Source: Crotophaga sulcirostris (taxonomy: Eukaryota; Chordata; Aves; Cuculiformes; Crotophagidae). Taken from it: 64,000 nucleotides of DNA. The DNA is taken from contig VYZB01000520.1 of assembly GCA_013397455.1 (NCBI GenBank), positions 404,954-468,953 on the forward strand, read 5' to 3'. The notes beneath the pieces were generated by a model, which was not told the DNA's origin, made no database searches, and was given only the letters and a program-made list of their open reading frames with translations. This document shows positions 9,073-21,180 of this stretch, piece by piece. The position numbers and the translations under genes were made by a program. The stretch's first letter is position 1. The number at the start of each line of letters is the position of its first letter.

Positions 9073-12000
9073 AAGACAGACAACATAATAATGCCATTAG
9101 CTTAATATCATCTTAATGTCTTAAGTGTTTTTTTCTGGGGATGAAATTAACCCTGGTGCAAAGGGCTACAATCATATTCATTTGGAGAAAATGTACTGTT
9201 CTTACTAGAATCACTGCTTCTTGAAACATCCATTAGTGATCTCATTCTTCTTCTGTAGCTATGTTCTTCTTTAAATTACCGCAGTACGTCAAATGATGGT
9301 CACACACGTCCACCACATTCCTGAAGGTTTTCTCTTCAGAGAAGTCTTGCAAAATTTAGCAGAGAATACAATAACTCTTTTCGAATTACTTCCTCAAACG
9401 ATTAACCTGATGGTTCTTTATTGCATGTCTGGGCCGACACCAGGTCAGAAAAGATTAGGGTTTTACTGCCCTCATATTTCAGATGCTTATTTTAGTAGTT
9501 GTAGCTAGGAGTCTTTCTCTTTCCCTTATATCAGAGTGTAGCAATTACAGCCCTCTCACATTACTCTGAAATGCTGTTCCCCTTATGGGCATCCTGTAAT
9601 TTCTCTTCCCAAGCAGCACATCTTGCCAGCTGAAAGCTCAGATGTGCAGAGGTCTTAGAATAATTTGGAAAGTTTCATTACTGTGTTTTTTTTCAGTTAG
9701 TTATTTAGCCCAACACTCATTTGTAAAAGCAAATGTGGAAAATCAGATGTATGTATCTGAGTAAGAAGTATTTTTAACGTGGAATTTTAGAAACAGTATA
9801 ATATTTGAAAACATAATTTTTACCTTCTTCACCCAATTCTAGTCAGGCTGTAGCTTCAGAGGGAATTTATTTTAAAATGCAGGCACATCTCTGCCAATAT
9901 CTTATGGCACAAAAACCCCAGTAGATTTTTAATTTGCATAACATTACACATATTTGCATAAAATATTGCCCAGTGGTACTAAGAGCACCAGTTTCTCCCT
10001 AAGCCCCAATTAATTAATCTATGTCCCTCCAGACATACAGCAATTTACTATGCATTCTTAGTATAGCAACATCAATTAATTATATGCTTCCCAGATCCAC
10101 ATCAATCATTTTGTGTCCTCCAGACAGCTTTGTACCTCCCCAGCCCCACATCTGGCTGAAAACACGCTCTCTTCGTTTTCCATAGCTGAAGAGGCCTGTC
10201 AGCAATTTTGCCAATCAGCAGAGGGTTCTAGGAGCTCCCTGCTCTTGCAGTAGCCCATCAAGGTCTGACGTTTTGGGGGTAGCAGGGCAATACCTCAGCA
10301 GCCATACTGCTGCCTGCCCGAGGACCAGGAGAGGAGAGAAGTGCAACTTATTTTTTGACCCCTTGCCTTTTCTCCCATCCCTTTTTGTGAACCGAATAGA
10401 AATACTTGCACATTGCTGTTATTAACACATATTCATTTGATTTTGGTGTTATTTTGTTCCTTTTTGTAGCACTTTTGGTCCAAAAGCTTTGGGTCTGACT
10501 GTGCTGCACACTGAAGATGTAAGAGTAGCTCAAAAACCTCACACTCAGAAAAAACAGGAGAATCTTAATGTTTTAGTTTGATCCTTTCCACCATCCCACA
10601 GGTTCAACTGCAGTTACACTTGGGAGCAAGAACTTCACTCAGTCTCAAATGATCCAAATATTTAAACCACAATTCAGACATTGGTTCAGGTTGAATGGCA
10701 CTTGCTTAAGCCTAAGGAATGAAAATGTGACAAGGGGTTGAAAGGACAAATGCAAAATGCAGAATGTAAGTCATGACTGGTGAAAAATCATGGATGGGGA
10801 ATTCTTGACTATTTTTCATCAACCTCTTTTAAGAATTGCCTTGTTTATTTATTTATTCTGTACAGTTTATGTGAAACTGTATGCTCTTTGCACTTGGGAG
10901 AAAACAGAAGTTCGTGTCATAAGTTCATTAGAGTGTTCTTGGACTAGATTACAATTTTTAGCTGGCAATCAATCTTACTCAATGAGGTTTGCAGGAAAGG
11001 TGAGGCTTTCCAACGATTTTCCTTTTTCCTTTACTGTCAGTACCAATGTCAAGCTCATGGTTGCAAAAAAGGAGTAGGAAGGAACCGAAACTATGATTTC
11101 TTTCCCAGGGCACCCCTTGGCTGAATAAAGTCAATACACTGCAGCACACTGGCCTGACTAAAATATCTAACATTTTTCTTCTGTCCTTCCTCTTTACATA
11201 GCTTCTAGAACAACTTTAAATCCTTCTATATGGAATCCATCACTTGTGCAGCATTTCTAGGCCCCTTTAGGTGCGCTGTACATCATCCTTCAGTTCTGTT
11301 CATTAAATTTAAAATGTTCTTGCCATAAAGTAGTTACGGATTTTAAGTTTTCAGGGGGAATATACCTATTTTTCCCTGCAACACTCTTTATATGTTGAAT
11401 ATTTATATCCATTTGTGTTTGTTCTGACATAAGAAAGGTAGGCCTGCCAACAATCCCATTGTGGCTATAAAATCAAGTTCTCAAAAAAGTAGCTTAGCTA
11501 AGTTTTTTATTAACTGCTACCTATCACTGTTGTATTGTCCTCATGCCCTCAGGGCTGAATCAGCACCTTCAAATCATCTATCTGTTCCTCATTGAGAGAC
11601 GCATATTTTTTCCATGGATAGTGATGCAGCACAGCAGGAACAGGGCAGTGCTTGGCCATGACTTGCACATCCAAGGCACATCATGGAGTTATTTTGAAAG
11701 AGCAGTGAAAGTATACACTAAAACTATAGGCAAGACAATTTTATTGGAAGGGGGGACAACATACAATTTTCTGCCTTACCTTGTTAGACTGCCTCTTATT
11801 TATCTCGTGTTACTCCTTACAGAGTATCATAAAAACAGAGACCTGATATGTATATATGAAAATCCAGGTGTTCAGCTCTATTAATATTGTGCAGTTCAGT
11901 GTGATTTTGCTAAATCTGCACCTTTCATAGAAAATTGATTGCTTATTTTTGTTTTCAGGAAAAATAATACTTCTTTTGATTCATCAAGTACTGTTTCATG

Positions 12001-14111
12001 GGTTTGCTACTAGATAGTATTTGATAAGAAGTGTATTAAGAATCTTTTTTTTCTTTTCTTCTCTGTGTGGTGCACTTTAGTATCAGTGATCATCCTTCTA
12101 ATTTTAAGAGGGAAAAATAACTTAAGTCACAGCTATCCTTGAATCTCAACAATGTAAACTGATATTTTATTTTCCCCTGGATTCCCCTCCAAAACTTACC
12201 TCACTTAAGTGTAGGAGATTCCTGCAGAGTATATTTCTCTATAAACGATATTTAAAGTCTGGCTTGTTCAGTATGTGACTTTTGGATCACATCCAATCTA
12301 TGAGGCTGAAGTAGATGACTGAGACACAGTATAAAAAGGAAAAAAAAAAAAAGTAGTTCTAGTTGAAGAGGCCTGTTGTTTGTCTTGTAAGTTAGAAGGA
12401 AAGGGAGCCTTGCTGGCTACTGCAGGCTACCCTGAGACCAGTGCTTTGTGTGAGAAACCAGGCATGGCTTCCAAAGAAAGCAATAAGAGATCAGGTGCAA
12501 TGTGGGGAGCTGCTGGCAAATAATTCCTAAAAACTGGTCCTTTCCCTCCTGTGGTGACATCATGAAGAAGCTGGAGGAAAGCCAGGAGGGAAGCAGAGTC
12601 TCAGGCTGACTGAGAATGAGGAAGAGGCGTGAGGTGTGTGGCAGCAGGAGTGAGAAATGTGTGAGCTGGGGAGGATGGGCAGTCATGTTTGCAGAAGAGT
12701 GGAGCAAAAAGAAACTGGGGAAACTGGAAACCTGGGGCACTGAGAAAGAGGCATGAATGCAGGTGGGGCGAAAGTACAAGGATCTCAAATCTTGGTTTAT
12801 TACCAGAATAAGAAATGGAGAAAAGAAAAGCTGTCCTCAAGGAAGATGTGGGATTGCATGGATCACTGGGAAGTAGCTTCAAAAAGAACCAGAGAACACT
12901 GCTGAAAAAAGGGCATCAAGTAGCAAATATTAGGACTGTGATGAAAATGAGGGAAAAATAATTTGGAAAAGATACATTTTAGAAAAGCTAATTGAACAGC
13001 TGGCAGGTGCTAACTGAATCTCATTAGTGTTGTTATGTGCCCTTCCTTGCTGAGTTTCAGGCAATTGAGCGGATCCAAGACAACAGACACAAAACTGAAT
13101 GAGGATAGGCAACACTTAAACCCTTTCAGTCTAGGAATACTTTACTCTTGGAGAGATATTAAGGATTCACAAAGTTGCTAAGACTCATTCAAACACTTTC
13201 TGTCATATTAATACATGATAACTTTTTCAAAAACTCTCTACTTTCACAGCTGGATCTGTCTTCTTTCTCTGTTCTTTATGAATTTCAGTGTTATTACTGA
13301 AGGAGAGAACCACCAAAAGTAAATGGTCAACATCTAGTGCTACTGCACTCACTATTGATTTCAAATTGCACTAAATAATCTTTCTCCTCAGGTCAAGGTC
13401 TTATGAAAGATCAGCAAGTGAATGAAGATAAACTTTTTACAGTGAAGAGAAGGTTGATGTGAACAAAAAGGGAAGACTTCTAAAAATTCATGACCTTGAG
13501 ATTTCATTCTCCACTGAATACATCTGCCTTTAGATGACAGAGACAGTAGGCAGACTTGCTATTTTACTGAAGTTCAGGGGCTTCAAGAGTTACTATTGCT
13601 TTTCAACACTGAAATAGATAGGGAACCAAAAAGCACTTATTTCACTATACTTGGAAGAGTTCTCTAGCCTGTCACATTAGATTTCAGCTTGTCTACAGTG
13701 ATACACACCTCTGCATGATTATGTGCTGCACCTACAAGAGAAATCGCCATGCAAAAATAAGTGTTCTAGCTGGTTCAGAGTTCAGGAAGAGCACATCACA
13801 GTGTGCCTCTGTTCTCTCTGCATGGTTCTCAGAGAGAGGAAGCTTTGACCTCATCAGCACCCCTTATAGCAATATTTTGTTTTGGGGTTTTGGGGTTTTT
13901 TTAAGCAATTGGATCCTCCTTTTAGAGCTTGCTTTAGAGCAAATTTTAGAGCTTGTTGATGCAACTAGTTGATTGGTTAAGAGATGTGCATATGTTTAAG
14001 ATCTAGGTGTTTCAAAGATTGTCTGAGGAACCTAGCTGGAGAGATCTGCGTGACAATAACTCTCCCACAGAGCAGAAAGCAAATATTGCATCTTGGTTAA
14101 AATATCCCATG
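9073..14111. other. Unique sequence, no gene recognised; purine-rich segment at 12540-12900
   Basis: About 5 kb without a repeat family that I recognise. Notable points: GC-richer patches at 10110-10330 and 12400-12900; the latter is strongly purine-rich on the plus strand, which leaves two overlapping minus-strand frames open (12417-12788, 123 codons; 12601-12882, 93 codons). A 113-codon plus-strand frame lies at 11543-11884. None shows domain motifs, splice-bounded structure or resemblance to known proteins. Poly(A) runs lie near 12340. There are several CpGs at 9280-9440 (such as CACACGTCC and GGCCGACACC) with no evident reason. Confidence 0.4.
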
Positions 14112-14174
14112 CAATCACAGGATCACAAAATTGTTCTGGCATCATCTAGTCCAGCTCCCCTGATCAAACATGTC
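14112..14174 (-). mobile_element. Very short CR1 3'-end remnant
   Basis: CAATCACAGGATCACAAAAT followed by CATCATCTAGTCCAGCTCCCC is the antisense of a CR1 3' tail. The GGAAGGGACC segment that normally lies between these blocks is missing or deleted. At about 63 bp it is either a minimal 5'-truncated insertion or the remnant of a longer one. Identification rests on two short blocks in the correct order. Confidence 0.6.
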
Positions 14175-14691
14175 TTCAAAATAATTGTTTTTTAGGAAGC
14201 AGGAGAGAGGAACTTGGAGGTACTTGGAAAAAAAAAAGGAAGGCTGGATATTGCTTGGAGATACTATTCTAAATAAATAAATAAATTAATTATGTAAGGG
14301 AAGGCCGCTGACTTGGGTTGTGAAATCTGACCAGCTGCACGGTATGATTGTCATGGATACCATGTCAAATGCTATAATCTGCTCTTATGTTATTTTGTTT
14401 CTATTCTCATCATAGTTGTCGCTTGCTTTACTTTGGATTATTACCTCAGTAGAGCTTGATGTGGTTAAGGTTGCTGTTGTGTTAGTTTTCCTACCTGTTT
14501 AAAGCTCAAAGCATTGTCAGGACAGTGACAGAAGAAGATCTGACAAGATGTGTGCATAAAATCCAACACATGGGGGAACATTCAGATTTATGCATATACC
14601 CTGCAAGGGACATTCTGCCTGAATGGTAAAAGTGCTAAACCATTTGGTTTTGTTAGAGAAATACCTCTGAAACACAAATAAAGGTGGGCTG
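14175..14691. other. Short unique interval with (AAAT)n
   Basis: It contains a four-unit AAAT microsatellite at 14271-14286 and an A10 run near 14228. No coding or repeat family signal was seen. Confidence 0.5.
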
Positions 14692-15661
14692 ATAGAATCA
14701 TAGAATCATAGAATTACCCAAGTTGGAAGGGACGCAAAAGGATCATCAAGTCCAACTCCTTTACCTACATCGGACACTCCCAACATTCACACCATGTGAC
14801 TGAGGGCATTGTCCAGATGCTTCTTGAATACTGGCAGACTGGATGCCGTGACTGCTTCCATGGGGAGCCTGTTCCAGCGCTCCACCACCCGCTGGGTGAA
14901 GAACCTCTTCCTAATATCCAATCTAAACCTCCCTGGCACATCTTCTTGCCATTACCTCTAGTCCTATCACAGGTCACCAGAGAGAAGTGATCAGCACCCA
15001 TTTCTCCTCCTTCCCTTGTGAGAAGGCAGTAAACAGTTATGAGATCCCCTCTCAGTCTCCTCTTCTCCAGACTGAACAGACCAAGTGCCTTCAGCTACTC
15101 CTCATACAACTTCCCCTCTAGATCTTTCACCAGCTTTGTGGCCTCCTCTGGACACTCTCCAGTACTTTTATGTCCTCTTTATACTCTGGCGCCCAAAACT
15201 ACACACAGTACTCCAGGTGGGGCCGCACCAGTGCAGAGTAGAGCAGGACAATCACCTCCCTGGACCAACTGGCAATGCTGTGCTTGATGCACCCCAGGAC
15301 ACGGTTGGGTCTTGGCTGCCAGGGCACACTGTTGGTTCATGTTCAACTTGCCGTTGACCAGAACCCCCAGGTCCATCTCTTCAAGGTTGCTCTCCAGCCT
15401 CTCACTCCCCAGTCTGTACATACCAGGTGCAGAACCTGGCACTTGCCCTTGTTAAATTTCATGCAGTTGGAGGTTTTCCAGCTCTCCAATCTGTCAGGAT
15501 CCCTCTGCAGTGCCTCTTTGCCCCTAAGAGTGTCGACAGCTCCCCCAGTTTTGTGTCATCGACAAACTTTATCAATAAACCTTCAAGTCCTTCATCCCGG
15601 TCATTTATGAAGATATTGAAAAGCACTGGATTGATCCCTGTGGGACCCCACTAGTGACTGA
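14692..15661 (-). mobile_element. CR1 LINE, 5'-truncated, about 970 bp, best-preserved copy
   Basis: The element begins on the plus strand with the CR1 terminal repeat (TAGAATCA units at 14694-14715), followed by the antisense 3' UTR AGTTGGAAGGGACGCAAAAG and ATCATCAAGTCCAACTCC. The antisense of the ORF2 C-terminal and reverse-transcriptase distal region follows: CTGGGTGAAGAACCTCTTCC (about 14892), CAGTACTCCAGGTGGGGCC (about 15207), GCACCCCAGGACACGGTTGG (about 15288), TTGACCAGAACCCCCAGGTCC (about 15353) and GATCCCTGTGGGACCCCACTAG (about 15633). The match stops at about 15661, which I take as the 5' truncation. The minus strand still reads short ORF2 pieces, for example ESNLEEMDLGVLVNGKLN around 15340-15390, interrupted by frameshifts. 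No reverse-transcriptase catalytic core or endonuclease is included, so it is not autonomous. It belongs to a different CR1 subfamily from the copies at 54 and 57 kb, judging by its 3' UTR. Confidence 0.96.
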
Positions 15662-16065
15662 ATGCCATCCCATGCACATTAGACTCATTACGCATACTCT
15701 CTCCTAGGATTAAATATGACACACCTAAGCTTGCATATATCTGACAGAATATTTGTCTTGATCTCATACAACATTCATTTGCTGAAAGGATTTCCCATTT
15801 AATGAGCACAGGACTGGATATATTCGATGTTGTTTTTTTTATTGTAAGTACTGAGTGCAATAAATATTTTTGTATTTGGTTCTGAATTTATTTACTCTTA
15901 ATCTTACCATACAGAACTTACTTTGTCTTTGCACCACATGCTAAAATTCTGGTTTATTGTTGATATTTATTATTTACCTGGGATTATATTTATAAATCTA
16001 CTGAAAAAAACCCCAACTATTCCTAAATCCAGGAGACATATTTTAGGAACAATGGGTGTGAATGT
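15662..16065. other. Unique AT-rich spacer between CR1 and LTR
   Basis: There is no feature that I recognise. It contains a T8 run near 15832 and a CCCCAAC tract near 16010. A 69-codon minus-strand frame begins inside it and carries no motif. Confidence 0.45.
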
Positions 16066-16631
16066 TGTGGCTTAACTCCAGCCGGAGTCACAGCTGCTTT
16101 GTTGGTCCTCTCCACCCCCATCCCAGTGGGACAGGGAGGAGAATACTAAAAAAAAAAGTAAAACCCCTGGATTGAGATAAAGACAGTTTAATAGGACAGT
16201 AAAGAAAGAGAAAATAATAATTATAACAATAATATAGATATTAACAACAGTAATAGTACCAATACTAATAATCATAGAATATACAGAATAAGTGATGTGC
16301 AATGCACTTGCTCACCACCCACTGACTGATGTCCAGTTCATTCCCAATCAGTGATCCTAGCCCCTCAGCCAACTGCCCCTTGTGTATATACCAAGCATGA
16401 CATAATACAGTATGGAATATCCCATTTGGTCAATTTGATTAAGCTATCCTGGTGATGCTCCCTCTCAGCTTCTCGTGCACCTCCCAACTGGGAGAGCACA
16501 GAAACCTGAAAAGTCCTTAACTTAGTATAAGTACTATTTAGCAACAACTAAAATATCAGTGTGTTATCAACATTATTCTCATGTCAGCTACTAGGAAGAA
16601 AATGAACTTTATCCCAGCTGAAACCAGGGCA
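16066..16631 (-). mobile_element. Solo LTR of an avian endogenous retrovirus (probably ERVL-like)
   Basis: The copy has intact-looking TG...CA ends. In the retroviral (minus) sense it starts TGCCCTGGTTTCAGCTGGG at 16631 and ends AGTTAAGCCACA at 16066. Along that strand are a GTATATAC TATA-like box at about 16384-16391, an ATTAAA poly(A) signal (plus TTTAAT at 16187-16192) about 195 bp further on, and a roughly 120-bp U5. An A-rich AATAATAATT tract lies at 16212-16270 on the plus strand, as is typical of the family. It is 566 bp long, a normal length for this LTR. No internal retroviral sequence flanks it, so it is a solo LTR formed by LTR-LTR recombination. The bases next to the ends (AATGT at 16061-16065, AGGAT at 16632-16636) do not form a target-site duplication. 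It is non-coding. The short minus-strand frames 16072-16302 and 16365-16547 are incidental. Confidence 0.93.
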
Positions 16632-17439
16632 AGGATTTATTTTATACTTATCAGCAAGCAAAGTATTTTTTTATTTTCCTGAATCATAAAAACCCCTGTA
16701 TTGGGTAGTTTGGAAACTGATTTTTCCAGTGCTTGAAATTTTTTAGTAGCCTGTTTAAGAATGTTGCCCACAATTTAGAAAGTCCTGTCAGCTATCTCTC
16801 TACACCATAATACAGGTAATGTAATGTTTTTGGCTAGGGTTTTAGGGTTTTTGTGGGGTTTGTTTTGTTTTGTTTTGTTTTTTCCTTTTGTGGTGGCAAA
16901 TAACATAGAAAATGAAAAACCTTTTTCCGTATTTTTTCAACGTTTCAGTCACTGCCTCTGAGTGAAGAATAGTTCGAAGTTTCTATCACAATTAATCAGC
17001 TCCAATTACTGAAACATCAGCTAGAGAAATTAAAGTAAAAAAATTGTACTATTTGAATGGTGAAACATTTCAACTAGAAGAAAAAACAGTAAACTGCTAT
17101 TTGTTCTAGATAATTAATTTTCTCTTGTAAAGTACAGCTAGAGTTGGTGATAACTAAAGTTTATTTTCTATGTTCCATTACATGTGGTTGCTTAAAAACT
17201 TTTTTTTTTTAATAGGAAGCATCTCTAGATCACAATGCACATTCATTAAGGATCAATCCTCCTTTCATGTCCACAGAATCTATGACAGTATTTTAGCATT
17301 GTCAAGTCTATTTCCTTGACAAAATCACATTTGATTTCAGGGAGTTCAAGAATAAACCTGATTACGCCAGACACTCTAGACATTGCGTCACTTTATCCCA
17401 CAAATGGAAAAGTAAGAAGTGTTCAAAATCACATGGGAG
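16632..17439. other. Unique AT-rich stretch with a (TTTTG)n microsatellite
   Basis: A pentanucleotide TTTTG array of about five units lies at 16859-16883, directly after TAGGG-TTTTAGGG-TTTTTG at 16835-16852. Such G/T tracts are common in bird introns and intergenic DNA. A T10 run lies near 17200. There is no coding signal. Confidence 0.55.
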
Positions 17440-17920
17440 TTAAAATCCCTTTTGCGCACCTTTGTGACTTTTCTGCTTTGAAATAGTTATGCAATCTGCC
17501 TCTTTAAGCCAGAAGTAAGGACAGAACTACACAGGCAAAAAAATGTACTGCTTGAAACTTCTCTGAACGATGTCTGGAGCCAGAAGTCCAGCGGCTGTGC
17601 ACAGCCTCGTCTCGGCTTTTATGCAAAATGATGCCAACATCAGATTCAAGCAATCTTACATGATGCAGTGGCAGTTACATAGAGAAGTATAACTTTTAGG
17701 AGGCTTTCTGATGTGATTAGGCAAAAATAAATGCAATTAGGCCATCCATAAAAGTTAAAATGACATTTGTCAAAGTAATTCCTCGTGAAATATCTTAATG
17801 CACTCGTACTACCTACTGTGTCATTTGACTGTACTCGATTCAGATCTTTATTTAGATAAAAGCAGCTTTAGACTGTTTTCGTTCTTCATGACCTTTAGAT
17901 CTAATTTGGTCTGAAAATTG
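17440..17920. promoter_or_regulatory. Candidate conserved non-coding element
   Basis: This stretch differs in texture from its surroundings. It has few homopolymers, retains CpGs in an AT-rich setting (GCGCACC, GAACGATG, CCAGCGGC, CTCGTCTCGG between about 17453 and 17615) and carries a cluster of homeodomain-like ATTAG/TAAT sites (GTGATTAGGC near 17715, GCAATTAGGCC near 17733). Retained CpGs plus homeodomain sites are what long-range developmental enhancers in gene deserts often show. This is inference from composition; conservation itself cannot be seen from one sequence. Confidence 0.25.
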
Positions 17921-20859
17921 ACTACTGCTCAGCATATTTCTTCTGTACTAAAAGCTATGACTCTGCAGGGTTTATGTTTAAAGGGTGCTAAAGAGCTGTT
18001 TCCTGGGAAGCAGGAAAAAAGAGTTGCCAATCAAACTATTTACTGGCTGGTTTTATCATAGCAGTTGATTAGGACCTTGTCGAATATTTTAGGAGATAAC
18101 TCATTCGCAAATTTCTGGTGTAGAATGGGGTGAACATTACAGGTAAAATGGTGTTTGGCTGGGGTACTACTTTTTAATCTAGATTTTTAAACATGGATTT
18201 AGAGAATAAGAATAAATAACTTTACTTTATGTACTTTTGAATCACCACACATTTACATAGAAGTGATTTTTAACTCTGCAAGAACAATGCTTGAACAAAG
18301 AAGTAGTGTGCATGGAATCAGTATGCTTTATACCAAAACCTGTTGTTCTAATATCACACCATTTTTTCAGGTTATACCTCCACACAATCATTTATCCAGA
18401 AGACACTGCAGAAGTTTTCCTCTGAGAAATGTTCTTTTTGGGGGGGATTAAGTTGTAAAACACTGTCATTAAAGCTGAGGGTATTCTGCAGAACTGTAGC
18501 AGCTGCAGTTAGGCCTTCCCATAAAGGCCATCTTGCATCTAGACTGGTTCTTTGTCCACTTCCGCCTCACCCCCACTCCTCCCATACACATCCTCCCTGT
18601 TACTCTTGGAATAGGAGAAGCACCTGGTTTTGCTAAGAAAGAAAGACTTATGCTGCAGAGCAACAGAGTTTGCTATTTAGGGCACTGACCTGGATTGAAG
18701 TCCCCAGTCAGGCTGTTACGATAGAGATCTGAATCTGCCTGTTTCCATTTTCAAATGAATGCCCTAATTACAAGTTTGTTAGCTTCTCTGCAGTCAGTAT
18801 TACTCCTTTTCATGAAAGATTCTAATTCCCATTATGGATTTTGAAATGCAAACATTTTTTTCCCTATTGAAATGGAATAGTATATTGGTTTTCAGTCAAT
18901 AGGAGCCATCCCCCCACACACCCTGGAAAAAAAAAACCAAAAACAAAAAACAACAAAATACCACAACCTCAAATATGACAGAATAGTAGAGAAATAAATT
19001 ACTGTCTTTTCTACTATGACATTTCTATATAATTTATTAGGAGGTTTTAAGGGTTCTTTTTGGTTTGGTTTGGTTTGGGTTTTTTGTGTATGCATGTTTG
19101 AAACAGATTGATCAGCTCCTTGAAGATGTATTGTATCAGAAATAGATAAAAATAGTCAGGTGCTAAACAGAAAAAGAGAAAAAGAATGCAAAAAAAGGAA
19201 TTATCTTTTACTGCACTTCTAGTAAACTACACTATCATTTGAACTTTATTTGGTCTTGACACAAATACTTTTTAAAAATGCATATAAAATAGACCTCTGA
19301 AACAGTGAAAAGATGGACCCTCTTTATTCCCATGCCCGAATATGCCAGAACTTTCACATTTAAAGGTGTCTAATCTCCAAAATGAGTAAAGGGAGGAACA
19401 CTCAAAAGCTGCTGCTGCTTTTTTTTTTTTTTTTTTTGTGAAGAACAGAAGGAAACTATTAGAAATTTAGGTAGATATTTAGTGCTTGGTAGGGCAATTG
19501 TTCTGTCTTCTTCTCCTCACTTGAGTTTTTAATCTAGCGTATAGTCTTTGATACTAAATTACTAAAAAATCATAAACAATTGTAGTCAGTACTATTGATA
19601 CAGAGCTATATACAAACATAGTTTTAAGCAAGTAACTGATTTTCAGTAGGACTTGTTTACAAACCAGATGTTCAAGGTTCTTTTGTACAAGAAAGAATTT
19701 TTTTTTATAAGGTTCTGAACTAAGTTCTCTACTGAGGGTAAATGTAAGGTATAGACTTGTTAGTGTTAAATGTCTCTCTGGAGTTACAGGTCTCATGGGC
19801 AGGTGAGGAGGGATAATGCTTCTTTCTGATATTTATGTATAGGCATGTATGAGTCTGTCATATAATATCTTTTTACAAAAAAAATAACCACAGCTCCAAT
19901 GGAAAATAATTAAGTTTTGTTGGGGCTCTAATAGCAATAGCTGTCACTAGGTAATTAGGTAATACTGGTCTTACTGGCTGTCTCACGCTGATGTCTTACT
20001 CATTTCATCAGTGAACAAGTCACTTTCGATGATTTATTTGTTGCTATTACTGAGTGTAATATCATTTCCAAAAAAAAAAACCACAATTTTTCTGTGTTAT
20101 GAAATTGGTTGTGCTAAAATTCCTCCTCTTACTCTTCTGTGTTCCTAAAGATTTCATATATCTGAATATGAAGATAATATAATTCCACAGGTATACAATG
20201 CAGAAGTATTTGTATGTTTCTTTACTTCTATTGTAAATTAGGTGGTTAAAGGTAAAATTCATGAAATAGAAGCGTATGACAAGAAAGAAGAAAAATATCC
20301 CAATCATGCCTTAGCATTATATGGATATTCATTTAGATCTTGTTTTAAGGGGTATTAATAATTTATTTTTATTAAATGAAATGTTAAGTTGGTAAAAATG
20401 AATACAGACTGGACTTCAGCAGCTATGGAGATTAATCAAAAACTTCATCTTTAACATCATCTTAAACTGAAATATTTTGCAATAAATATTTTACTACATC
20501 TTCAACTGTATGTTGCTCCCATCTTTCTCCTGGACCCTAGAATAGGTAAACTGCATAGTGGAAAATATATACTAACATTGCATTGGATGAGGATTACTGG
20601 TGGAATACTTCCCTTTAATATTTTTATACTTGCTTGACTAGTGAGTTGCAAAGGTGTTTCCTTAACTGCTGCTCTTAGAACTTGATTAGCATTCCTTAGC
20701 ACAAGCGCTTCTACTTACATAACTTTTAACTAAGAATTTTGCTGATCTTTTTATATTAATGCAAAAAAGTATTGTAATAAAGTTTAAAAAAATTAGAAAT
20801 CATATACTAGATAACATTTTAAGATAATGTCATTTTAATTGAAAAATTACTGAGCAACT
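17921..20859. other. Unique AT-rich sequence with a T19 run
   Basis: It contains a (GCT)4 tract running into 19 consecutive T at 19419-19437, an A/C-rich AAAACCAAAAACAAAAAACAAC-type tract near 18930-18960 and a TTTGG repeat near 19060-19080. Frames of 60-80 codons on the minus strand (18469-18663, 19554-19796, 20062-20307, 20502-20702) have no motifs or splice-consistent boundaries that I trust. Confidence 0.45.
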
Positions 20860-21180
20860 CTTGTAATTTAAATTACATATCACACATAACAGTAAAGTGA
20901 ATTAATTTATCATGATTAATGTTACAGTGAAAACCACATGAATTAATGATGACAGGCCACCTACTTTAGAACGCTTCCAAACCAAGGTAATATCATTGTG
21001 CCTTATAAATAATTCTGAATTTCACTTTAACTTCTAAAGAAGAGTAGGCTCATTAACAAGTGACTGAAGGCCAAATGAATTAGATATTAAATGTCTGGCC
21101 AAATGAGCAGCAAATCAATTTATTGAAAAAGATCACTTTAAAAGATCAATTATTGCTTTCAGGTCTCATCAATAACATAT
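20860..21180. promoter_or_regulatory. Candidate conserved non-coding element rich in homeodomain-like sites
   Basis: Bases 20900-20950 contain GTGAATTAATTTATCATGAT, then TAATGTTACAG, then GAATTAATGATGACAGG. Further TAAT/ATTA cores follow at 21039-21170 (CATTAACAAG, GAATTAGATATTAAATG, CAATTATTGC), with palindromes such as AATTTAAATT near 20866 and TGGCCA near 21094. The clustering of ATTA cores with little simple repeat looks like a developmental enhancer. An AT-rich background raises the chance rate of such motifs, so this is only a candidate. Confidence 0.25.

Noticed and set aside
12417..12882. Overlapping 123- and 93-codon minus-strand frames as genes
   Set aside because: The plus strand is purine-rich, which depletes stop codons on the minus strand in more than one frame at once. 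No homology was recognised.
14765..15654. Several open frames of 60-111 codons on both strands
   Set aside because: All lie within the CR1 copy. The real coding remnant is the minus-strand ORF2, broken by frameshifts.
218..16631. Two same-orientation LTRs as the ends of one provirus
   Set aside because: They are strongly diverged from each other, differ in structure, and the 15 kb between them contains CR1 and unique sequence but no gag, pol or env.
16835..16883. Telomere-like TTTAGGG words
   Set aside because: Only about two imperfect units are present, adjoining a TTTTG microsatellite. The vertebrate telomere unit is TTAGGG and no array exists.
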